6,051 nt of DNA. It comes from Paracoccaceae bacterium. GTDB taxonomy: Bacteria; Pseudomonadota; Alphaproteobacteria; Rhodobacterales; Rhodobacteraceae. Location of the stretch: contig SKWJ01000448.1 of NCBI GenBank assembly GCA_007128995.1, positions 1-6,051 of the forward strand, in the 5' to 3' direction. The notes beneath the pieces were generated by a model, which was not told where the DNA came from, did not search any database, and saw only the letters and a list, made by a program, of their open reading frames with translations. Both the position numbers and the translations under genes were made by a program. Shown here piece after piece: positions 1 through 5,599 of this stretch (positions within the stretch are counted from its first letter, which is position 1; each line of letters opens with the position of its first letter).

Positions 1-752
1 ACCTTGAAGGGCAGGGAAATCAGAACCGGGGGCAGCATCATCATACCTGCGCTCATAAGGATCGAGGCCACGATGAGGTCGATTGCGACGAATGGAAGAT
101 AAATCAGAAACCCGATCGCAAAGGCGCGGCGCAACTCTGATATCATGAATGCGGGGATCAGTTCGCGCCAGCCCGTCTCTTCGGCGGTCAGCGGGTCGGG
201 CAGGGGGGCAGCATCCTGCCCATCAGCACGCGCCGCCAGATCACGGAACAAAGCCAGATCCTTGGGCCGCGTATTCGCGAACATGAAGGTCTTGAACGGT
301 GCCCCAACCCGCTCGACGGCCTGTTCTTCCGTGATCGCGTTATTGAGAAGGGGGCGCAAGCCGCCCTCCCAGGCGTCCTCGAAGACAGGTTGCATCACGA
401 AGAATGTCATGAACAGGGCCATACTTGTCAGAACGATATTCGGTGGTGTCTGATTAAGCCCGAGCGCGGATCTGAGGATCGAAAAGACAATCACGAACCG
501 GGTGAAGCATGTCATGATCATCAACAGTCCGGGTGCAACGCTCAGGACTGTCATCAGCGCGATGAACTGCAAGATCCGGCCGCTCAGCGTGGCGCGCTCA
601 TCCGAGCCTGCAGGCGCATCTGTGAACGCACCGGAGAGCGCCTCCAGAAGGCCGCCAATTTCCTGAGAAAGGGCGGGTGTGGCTGCCAGACAACCCAGCA
701 ATAATCCTGCCGGAATGGCCGCGCTCAGACGGGGAGAAGCGAACCGCAACAT
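1..752 (-). CDS. fliP: Flagellar type III export gate protein FliP (3' end off the window)
   Basis: FliP is an inner-membrane subunit of the FliP/FliQ/FliR export gate that sits inside the MS ring and passes rod, hook and filament proteins. I translated the minus strand by hand: 250 complete codons are visible before the left edge. Residues 1-29 look like a cleavable signal peptide (basic start, hydrophobic core, ALS-Q cleavage region), as is known for FliP. The family core follows: a membrane segment near 61-80, the stretch TRFVIVFSILRSALG at 84-98, then PPN at 103-105, ALFMTFFVMQPV at 112-123, an ISELRRAFAIGF block at 204-215, and IDLIVASILMSAGMMMLPP at 224-242. FliP usually ends some 20-25 residues after the LPFK seen at the edge, so only the tail is missing. 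The ATG at 752 lies 6 nt after the fliN stop, with no strong Shine-Dalgarno, suggesting translation coupled to fliN. No fliO lies between fliN and fliP. Identity is secure. Confidence 0.96.
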   Translation of the reverse strand, partial: MLRFASPRLSAAIPAGLLLGCLAATPALSQEIGGLLEALSGAFTDAPAGSDERATLSGRILQFIALMTVLSVAPGLLMIMTCFTRFVIVFSILRSALGLNQTPPNIVLTSMALFMTFFVMQPVFEDAWEGGLRPLLNNAITEEQAVERVGAPFKTFMFANTRPKDLALFRDLAARADGQDAAPLPDPLTAEETGWRELIPAFMISELRRAFAIGFLIYLPFVAIDLIVASILMSAGMMMLPPVLISLPFK

Positions 753-758
753 GCCGCG

Positions 759-1172
759 TCAAGTGTCCAGGACGTAGTCTTTGATGATCTCTGTCAGGCT
801 TATTCCAATCCGGTCGCCACCAAGCTTGACCAAATCAGCCCGCGCCACCAGCCTGTCATTGATGACAACATCGACGGGTTCCCCGATATGGCGATCAAGC
901 TCGATGACCGAACCACGCGAGAGTTTCAGAAGCTGGGAAATCGGCATGCGTGCCTGCCCCAGTATGATCTCGACGCGAAGATCGACATTGAGCATCGCAT
1001 CAATATTCCGACCGGCTGGCGGCATGGCAGACGAAGGGCTGGCTGGGGGAATGTCTGTGGTTTGCAGGAAAGTATCGGTTTCCGGCGGGGTGTCGGTTAC
1101 AGACGCGTCTGCCGGCGCTGTCACTCCGGCGTCCGGGGTCTGGGTCGATGCAGGGTCTTTTGGGTCGGCCAT
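759..1172 (-). CDS. fliN: Flagellar motor switch protein FliN
   Basis: FliN is the cytoplasmic C-ring component that, with FliM, forms the lower rim of the rotor and also docks the export chaperone/ATPase complex through FliH. The protein has 137 aa, a normal length. Residues 1-55 are a Pro/Thr/Ala/Asp-rich, probably disordered leader. Residues 59-130 form a SpoA (surface presentation of antigens) domain with the familiar FliN pattern: VDLRVEIILGQARMPISQLL, then LSRGSVIELDRHIGEPVDV, then INDRLVARADLV, ending in GISLTEII. The ATG at 1172 follows the fliH stop by 2 nt and has a GGAG Shine-Dalgarno (1181-1184) 8 nt upstream. The usual RGEVV near the end of the domain reads RADLV here, a mild variation. 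The product was recognised from motif pattern, with no database search. Confidence 0.95.
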   Translation of the reverse strand: MADPKDPASTQTPDAGVTAPADASVTDTPPETDTFLQTTDIPPASPSSAMPPAGRNIDAMLNVDLRVEIILGQARMPISQLLKLSRGSVIELDRHIGEPVDVVINDRLVARADLVKLGGDRIGISLTEIIKDYVLDT

Positions 1173-1174
1173 GA

Positions 1175-1831
1175 TCAGCGCTCCGAAAGAGGTTTTGGGG
1201 CTGCTGACCGTGCCTCGCGCAATGCGCAGAGGATGCGGTCGCAGATAGATGAAAAGCTGTATTCCAGAAAGCCGCTGTCCCAGTCGACGCGCGCATCGCC
1301 GTTACAGAGCGCGGGATCAGCGCGTATTTCAACGCGCCCCTCCAGTCCATTCTCGATAATCGCCGCGTTCAGATCTTCGCGCAGCAGATGCAGGGCTTCT
1401 GGTGACAGGAAAATGCGCAACGATACGCTTCCCAAGCCGATCTCCAGCGCGCGCCGCACCTTCGCCAGGACGCGATCATGGGCGCGATGGCGCAACAGTT
1501 CCGGAAAGACCTGTTCACAGACAGTGACTGCGAAATCCAGAACCTGCGCCTCAAGCGCGGCGCGATGGCGATCGTTTGCCTCAACCAGTTCACCGATTGT
1601 CGGGCCAAGTGCCTGCAACGCTTCGGCCCGGCGTGCGCTGTGAGCGGCGGCGGCTTCGGCAAGGCCCTCGGCATGGCCCGCAGTCCTGCCCTCGAGAAAG
1701 GCAGCATTGCGCGCGGCGGCAATGGCTTCAAACATCTCTTCATCGGTATGGCGCGCCCGCATCAGGCGTCGCGCGCTCTGATCCTCGCGGGCGAGTTCAA
1801 GGTCAAAGTCACGATCGAAAATAAGGGTCAT
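1175..1831 (-). CDS. fliH: Flagellar assembly protein FliH (export ATPase regulator)
   Basis: FliH proteins bind the export ATPase FliI, restrain its activity and attach it to the C-ring through FliN. The 218-aa product shows the expected plan: a charged N-terminal segment, an alpha-helical stretch at 35-70 containing the Gly-spaced repeat EGRTAGHAEG (47-56), which is the GxxxG-like helix-packing signature of FliH, then a long helix, and a C-terminal alpha/beta domain with SLRIFLSPEALHLL (137-150), VEIRADPAL (167-175) and a DWDSGFLEYS strand (183-192). The frame is open further upstream to 1936, but that would run 100 bases into fliF. The ATG at 1831 is preferred because an AGGAG lies 10 nt before it and it follows the fliF stop by 4 nt. 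Sequence conservation in FliH is low, so the call rests on architecture plus position between fliF and fliN. I see no N-terminal Trp of the sort that contacts FlhA in enterobacterial FliH. Confidence 0.85.
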   Translation of the reverse strand: MTLIFDRDFDLELAREDQSARRLMRARHTDEEMFEAIAAARNAAFLEGRTAGHAEGLAEAAAAHSARRAEALQALGPTIGELVEANDRHRAALEAQVLDFAVTVCEQVFPELLRHRAHDRVLAKVRRALEIGLGSVSLRIFLSPEALHLLREDLNAAIIENGLEGRVEIRADPALCNGDARVDWDSGFLEYSFSSICDRILCALREARSAAPKPLSER

Positions 1832-1835
1832 GACA

Positions 1836-3491
1836 TCAAGTCTCCTCTGCCAGCCAGCTTTGCATGACGCGCAGTGATTCCGCAGGTTCACTCTCGACCA
1901 GTTGACCGATTGCTCTGATACGGCCCGAGCGCACACCTCCGGAAACCGACGCGATTGTTATCAGGTCGTCGGGGTAATCACCCTGTCCCGGCCCCATCAC
2001 CGAGACAGGTTGTGTTGACGGGATGCGGGACGGGCCGGTCAGGGCAGTCGCGTCAGATCTTGCGCCCAGCTGGGCGACTCCGGTGCCCACCCCGGCAAGC
2101 GCAAGTTCACCCTCATCGGGCCATATCCGCCGAAGGACCGGCGCAAGGCCAAAGATCAGGACGAGCGCGACAATTGCCAGCGCGAACAGACTGCGCAGGA
2201 TCGTCATCAGGTTTGCCGCAATCACCTGCATCACTGACATGCTCAGCGGCGCGCCCACATCAAGCGAGTAATCAATGAAGCGCAAGCTGTCGACGGACAC
2301 GGTATCGCCGCGTACAGCATCAAAGCCCACTGCAGCGCGCACAAGTTGCGCAAGCCTTTCCAGTTCTTCCGCGGGGCGCTCAGCATAGGTAACGCTGCCA
2401 TCGGGCGCGACTTCATAGATACCATTCACAAGAACCGCGACTGATAGTCTGGCCACGTCCCCGGGTTCGCGAATGGTTTCGCTCTGGGTCGAACCGATCT
2501 CGTAATTGACGATCTCGTCGGTCCGCGCGCTGCTGTTGGTCGAAAGAGGCCCCACGCCGGCATCAGCAAGCTCTGCTGGCAGATTGTTGGCAACCCCCAC
2601 ATCATCGCCGCTGGGATTGCGTTCTTCACGGGTTTCTTCGCGTGTCTCTGTCGAACGGACAACCTGTTGCGCCGGATCGAATGTCTGGCTGCGGATAATC
2701 TGACGTTCACTGTTCAGATCGACATTGACTTGGACGCGCGCATTCCCGGCCCCTACACGCGCAGTCAGGATCTCGGTGATGTTGCGGGCCATCCGTTCTT
2801 CCACGGCCGAGCCGGCTGCACCGATGGTCACATCGCCTGGTCCGTCTTCGGACAGGATCGTCTCACCGCTTGCTGTCAGCACCGTCACACGGGCAGGCGA
2901 GAGGTCAGGGACCGCAGAGGCGACAAGTGCCCGAATGGCCAGCGCCTGACGTCGGCCGATCATCTGCGTCGCACGTCCGCGGACAATGACAGAGGCGCTG
3001 GGTTCAGGCCGCGTGCGGGAGAATGCCTCGCGCTCTGGAAGGACAAGATGCACGCGCGCTGCATCTATACCGTCTATTGTCTGGATTGACCTTGCCAACT
3101 CGCCTTCCAGCGCGCGCAATCGGCTGACCTGCTGCATGAAACTGTTCATGCCAAGCCCGCTTGCATTGTCAAACAGTTCCCATCCGGGTGCGCCTTCATC
3201 GGGCAGGCCCTGTTCGGCCAGCGCCATGCGCGCGCGCGCCACATGCTCCTGCGGGACCGAGACTACTGTTCCGCCGCTGCCAAGCTGAACTGCGAAGCCT
3301 TCCTGCTCAAGCGCCGAGACAATGCGACTTGCCCCTGCAAGCGACAGGTCACTGTAAAGCGGGACGAAGGTTGGCTTCATGACAGCAGCAAGACCGAAGA
3401 ACAGGGCCAGTACGATACCGAGACCCGTTGACGCAAGCGCAACAAGGCGGGTACGGCCAAGCGCCATGAGATTGTCAAGTATTGGCTGCAC
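1836..3491 (-). CDS. fliF: Flagellar MS-ring protein FliF
   Basis: FliF is the inner-membrane protein that polymerises into the MS ring, the platform for the rotor and export gate. The 551-aa product is of normal length. It has a first membrane segment at about 18-38, then the ring-building motif domains (PTFVPLYSDLS at 40-50; a QQVSRLRALEGELARSI block at 120-136; AARVHLVLPE at 144-153), an Arg/Glu-rich, low-complexity insertion at about 260-345 (including ETREETREERNPSGDD), a second membrane segment at about 425-452, and a cytoplasmic tail whose last 30 residues (IRAIGQLVESEPAESLRVMQSWL) match the FliG-binding helices. The start taken is GTG at 3491; an ATG eight codons in (3467) is possible and would still leave the first membrane segment whole. 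Neither has a good Shine-Dalgarno. It is the first gene of the leftward operon, 23 nt from a CtrA-type box. fliG, often next to fliF, is absent. Confidence 0.97.
   Translation of the reverse strand: MQPILDNLMALGRTRLVALASTGLGIVLALFFGLAAVMKPTFVPLYSDLSLAGASRIVSALEQEGFAVQLGSGGTVVSVPQEHVARARMALAEQGLPDEGAPGWELFDNASGLGMNSFMQQVSRLRALEGELARSIQTIDGIDAARVHLVLPEREAFSRTRPEPSASVIVRGRATQMIGRRQALAIRALVASAVPDLSPARVTVLTASGETILSEDGPGDVTIGAAGSAVEERMARNITEILTARVGAGNARVQVNVDLNSERQIIRSQTFDPAQQVVRSTETREETREERNPSGDDVGVANNLPAELADAGVGPLSTNSSARTDEIVNYEIGSTQSETIREPGDVARLSVAVLVNGIYEVAPDGSVTYAERPAEELERLAQLVRAAVGFDAVRGDTVSVDSLRFIDYSLDVGAPLSMSVMQVIAANLMTILRSLFALAIVALVLIFGLAPVLRRIWPDEGELALAGVGTGVAQLGARSDATALTGPSRIPSTQPVSVMGPGQGDYPDDLITIASVSGGVRSGRIRAIGQLVESEPAESLRVMQSWLAEET
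1842..1846 (-). promoter_or_regulatory. Ribosome binding site for fliH
   Basis: AGGAG on the minus strand, inside the last codons of fliF and 10 nt before the ATG at 1831. It decides the fliH start in favour of 1831 over the longer in-frame possibility at 1936. Confidence 0.7.
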
Positions 3492-3514
3492 TGTCGGAAC
3501 CCGGCTTGGTTGAA

Positions 3515-3529
3515 TTAAGGCAAGTTTAA
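3515..3529. promoter_or_regulatory. Predicted CtrA binding site (TTAA-N7-TTAA)
   Basis: Two TTAA half-sites at 3515-3518 and 3526-3529 are separated by exactly 7 bases, the spacing known for the response regulator CtrA, which controls early flagellar operons in Caulobacter and motility genes in Rhodobacterales. The left base of the motif is 23 nt upstream of the fliF GTG, and the right one is 111 nt upstream of fliL, so it is best placed for fliF but could serve both. The match is seen directly; the binding protein is inferred. Confidence 0.65.
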
Positions 3530-3558
3530 ACGGGTAAATACAAGAATAGCAAGTATAG

Positions 3559-3590
3559 ATTTTTAGATGTTGCCATTTATATTTTTAGAT
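3559..3590 (+). repeat. Direct repeat pair ATTTTTAGAT, 22-bp period
   Basis: Identical 10-mers lie at 3559-3568 and 3581-3590, followed by GTTGC and TGC respectively, so the similarity extends a little further. The start-to-start distance of 22 bp is about two helical turns, which would put the copies on the same face of the DNA. It may be a binding site for a regulator of fliL, or a chance product of AT-rich sequence. Confidence 0.5.
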
Positions 3591-3640
3591 TGCATACATA
3601 GTTTGTAGTAACCATTTCTCAGGCAACGCATGGTCGGCCT

Positions 3641-4210
3641 ATGTTCAGAAAGAAGCAAACGCGTGACCAGAATTCGGCTGCCAAGCCGGAAAGCCTTGTG
3701 CAGAAAGCTGTGCCGCGACGGGGCGTGCTTGTTGTCGGTGTCGCGCTGCTGTTTGCCATCGCTGTCAGCGGCAGCCTGTTTACGTTTTTCGGCGGTGTTG
3801 ATCTGCGGTCAATGCTGGCGCGCCTCGGCTCTGAGCCTCTGAGCGCAGATGCAGCTCTGTCAGACGACCCGGAGTTGCCACCAACGGCCGAGTTGATGAT
3901 CATGCCATTCGACGAGATGATCGTGAACATCGCGGACAATTCCGACGACGGGCAACAGACCCAGCGCTTTATGCGGCTTGATTTCGCGCTGGTCTATGAC
4001 AGGACACAAGATGCAGAGGGCGTTGTCGAGGCGCGCTATTTCTACATGCGGGATGCCTTTCAGGATTATCTGAGACAGTTGAGTGTCCGCGACATCGATG
4101 GTGCGCATGGTCTTGTTCTTGTGAGAAACGAGTTGTTGCGCCGCGCCCGCGCGATAGCTGGAAATGATGCGCCCCAAGAAGTGCTGGTGATGGAGTTGCT
4201 GGTGCAATGA
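3641..4210 (+). CDS. fliL: Flagellar basal-body-associated protein FliL
   Basis: FliL is a single-span inner-membrane protein whose periplasmic domain forms rings around stator units and supports torque and surface motility. The 189-aa product has a short basic cytoplasmic leader (MFRKKQTRDQ...), one membrane segment at about 28-50, an acidic linker (65-82), and a periplasmic FliL domain from about 84 to the end. The domain carries the family's pattern: a PFDEMIVNI strand (89-97), RFMRLDFALVYD (109-120), ARYFYMRDAFQDYLRQLSVRDIDGAHGLVLVRNELLRRA, and a final hydrophobic strand VLVMELLVQ. The ATG at 3641 is the only usual start codon after the in-frame stop at 3599, but it lacks a clear Shine-Dalgarno. 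It is first in the rightward operon and overlaps fliM by 4 nt (ATGA), suggesting coupled translation. Confidence 0.94.
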   Translation: MFRKKQTRDQNSAAKPESLVQKAVPRRGVLVVGVALLFAIAVSGSLFTFFGGVDLRSMLARLGSEPLSADAALSDDPELPPTAELMIMPFDEMIVNIADNSDDGQQTQRFMRLDFALVYDRTQDAEGVVEARYFYMRDAFQDYLRQLSVRDIDGAHGLVLVRNELLRRARAIAGNDAPQEVLVMELLVQ

Positions 4211-5178
4211 CGCAAGCGCATGAAAAGGTCAAATACAGCGAACAGACGGCTGCCATTCAAGAAGAGATCATAAGCACGGCGCTCCGCAGTTATGAACGTC
4301 TGCCCCTTCTCGAAGTGGTTATGGATCGCGTCGCGCAGGGTCTTGGTCCGGCGCTGCGAGGACTGTTGGCAGTGAAATCCGACGTCCTGTTGCAATCGGT
4401 CGAGTATCTGTCCTGTCGTGACGCGCTTTCGCGCGCGCCCGATCCCGGAATTGTAGCTCTTGTCAATGCAACGCCGTGGAACGGCCCTATGGCGGTGACG
4501 CTGGAACCTGACCTTTTGTTCGCGGCGCTCGAGATCATGCTGGGTGCACCAGACACGCCTGAGGGCACTACAGCAACACACGCCCCTGCCGATCCGGTGC
4601 CAGCTGCCAAGCGCGTGCGTCCGTTCACCATGATCGAGAAGCGTCTTGGCCAGTCGCTTGTGGCGCTTGCGCTAGGGGAAGTCGAGCGCGCATTCGCGCC
4701 GCTGGAGAAGGTGAACTTCACCCCCGACACTGTCGAAAGCGGGCCACGCGATATCCTTCTGGCACCTGCTGCGGCTGGATGCGTGCTCGTCAGTTTCGCG
4801 ATTACCATTCACGGACACGGTGGTCGCCTTGCGCTAGTGATTCCTCACCGAACGCTCGACAGCCTGCGCTCGGTTCTGGTTCAGTCACGTGCAGCGGGGC
4901 AACTTGGCGATGAACTCGGCTGGAAAAACCTGATGTCGCAGACTCTCACCGATACGCCGGTGACCTTGAAGGCCGTGCTGCATGAGCGCGGTTTCCCCCT
5001 GGCCGAGGTGTTGAACTGGCAACCAGGCCAGATCTTGAAACTGGGAATTGATGCAGATCATGAGGTGACGCTCAGATGCAGCGGCAGGGACATGTTTCGG
5101 GCTGCCACAGGGCGACGCAAGAACGGTGCGGTCGCGCTTCGCGTGACGGCAGAGCTTGATGGATCGGAGAAGGAGTAG
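4207..5178 (+). CDS. fliM: Flagellar motor switch protein FliM
   Basis: FliM links FliG to FliN in the C-ring and normally receives CheY-P to change rotation. The 323-aa product has a middle CheC-like domain (about 27-225) with ALRSYERLPLLEVVMDRVAQGL near its start, TPWNGPMAVTLEPDLLFAALEIMLG (89-113), a Pro/Ala/Thr-rich insertion (114-135), FTMIEKRLGQSLVALALGEVERAF (140-163) and the Gly-rich turn HGHGGRLALVIPH (202-214). A C-terminal SpoA domain follows at about 247-318 (TPVTLKAVLHERGFPLAEVL, then WQPGQILKLGI). The N-terminus (MTQAHEKVKYSEQ) lacks the LSQxEIDxLL peptide that binds CheY-P in most FliM proteins. The middle domain differs enough from enterobacterial FliM that it looks like a Rhodobacterales branch. 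The start is fixed by the ATGA overlap with fliL and a GGAG at 4192-4195. Confidence 0.93.
   Translation: MTQAHEKVKYSEQTAAIQEEIISTALRSYERLPLLEVVMDRVAQGLGPALRGLLAVKSDVLLQSVEYLSCRDALSRAPDPGIVALVNATPWNGPMAVTLEPDLLFAALEIMLGAPDTPEGTTATHAPADPVPAAKRVRPFTMIEKRLGQSLVALALGEVERAFAPLEKVNFTPDTVESGPRDILLAPAAAGCVLVSFAITIHGHGGRLALVIPHRTLDSLRSVLVQSRAAGQLGDELGWKNLMSQTLTDTPVTLKAVLHERGFPLAEVLNWQPGQILKLGIDADHEVTLRCSGRDMFRAATGRRKNGAVALRVTAELDGSEKE
5170..5175 (+). promoter_or_regulatory. Ribosome binding site for the PflI-like gene
   Basis: AAGGAG within the last codons of fliM lies 7 nt before a GTG at 5183, ideal spacing. It favours the GTG over the in-frame ATG at 5156, which would overlap fliM by 23 nt and would place this motif inside the gene. 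Confidence 0.75.
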
Positions 5179-5182
5179 GCAA

Positions 5183-5599
5183 GTGGCCCTCGTGATTGAC
5201 ATGATTATTCTTCTGCTTCTGGCCGGAACACTGATCTATGCGTTTCTGGTTGATCGACGGGTGCGTGCACTGATGGCAGCACTGCGCGGGCTTGAACCGA
5301 TGGTTGGCGAATTCTCGGCCGCGGTTGACCGGACGGAACATTCTGTCCGCTCGCTGCGTGCCGACGCCACCTTGCGCGGCACCTCGAACCGCTCGGATGA
5401 ACCTCAATTGACGCGGAATGCGGCCCCGGCACCTGGACGGGCAATGCCGCAAGGCGACGCTGTCCCGCGCCCGACCTTCCAGTCTGTTCGCGCGGCTGAA
5501 CCATCAGAAAAACCCTTGCCCCCCGGAATTGCGCGTGTGAACGGAAAATCTGAGCTTGTGCGCGGATTTTTTGAAACAGTCCGGAGCCGCGGGGCATGA
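5183..5599 (+). CDS. Small bitopic membrane protein, PflI-like (DUF6468-type) candidate
   Basis: The product is 138 aa from the preferred GTG start. Residues 3-23 (VIDMIILLLLAGTLIYAFLV) form a single N-terminal membrane segment followed at once by basic residues (DRRVRAL), so the bulk probably faces the cytoplasm. Residues 27-65 are predicted helical with a spaced Leu/Val pattern (ALRGLEPMVGEF, RTEHSVRSLRADA), resembling the family found after fliM in alphaproteobacteria, which in Caulobacter includes PflI, a bitopic protein needed for flagellar positioning. Residues 72-118 are Pro/Ala/Arg-rich and likely disordered, and a short charged helix ends the protein (SELVRGFFETVRSRG). The gene starts 4 nt after fliM and overlaps the next gene by ATGA, so it is co-expressed with the rotor genes. 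The family assignment is from memory of gene order and topology, not a search; a role in placement is inference. Confidence 0.7.
   Translation: MALVIDMIILLLLAGTLIYAFLVDRRVRALMAALRGLEPMVGEFSAAVDRTEHSVRSLRADATLRGTSNRSDEPQLTRNAAPAPGRAMPQGDAVPRPTFQSVRAAEPSEKPLPPGIARVNGKSELVRGFFETVRSRGA

Larger units (their letters stand above)
3492..3640. promoter_or_regulatory. Divergent AT-rich control region between fliF and fliL
   Basis: These 149 bases separate two head-to-head flagellar operons and must hold both promoters. The stretch is far richer in A and T than the flanking genes, especially from 3511 to 3620. It contains a perfect TTAA-N7-TTAA box, two copies of ATTTTTAGAT, and GTAACCAT at 3608-3615, which is one base off the alternative CtrA motif TTAACCAT. 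A possible but weak housekeeping-type promoter for fliL is TTGCCA (3570-3575), a 17-nt spacer, then CATACA (3593-3598); the -10 is poor. No sigma-54 type GG-N10-GC element was recognised. I see no reading frame of note in it. Confidence 0.8.

Noticed and set aside
1010..1172. Pro/Thr-rich FliN N-terminus as an unusual added domain
   Set aside because: Total FliN length (137 aa) is normal for the family, and FliN leaders are commonly low-complexity and poorly conserved.
888..1643. 251-codon plus-strand open frame opposite fliN and fliH
   Set aside because: It lies antisense to two genes with clear family motifs, has Arg/Ser-rich composition typical of a high-GC shadow frame, and has no recognisable domain.
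1832..1936. Upstream extension of fliH into fliF
   Set aside because: The extra 35 residues overlap the FliG-binding tail of FliF, and a good AGGAG supports the ATG at 1831 instead.
2621..2760. Arg/Glu-rich insertion in FliF (ETREETREERNPSGDD) as a foreign insert
   Set aside because: This position in FliF is a variable, charged, low-complexity loop in many species, and the frame and codon use are continuous across it.
3492..3640. AT-rich gap as a transferred or mobile-element remnant
   Set aside because: No inverted repeats, transposase fragment or target duplication were seen; divergent promoter regions in high-GC genomes are usually AT-rich.
4066..4808. Two long minus-strand open frames opposite fliL and fliM
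   Set aside because: They are antisense to well-supported coding sequence, have no start context and no family resemblance; composition fits shadow frames.
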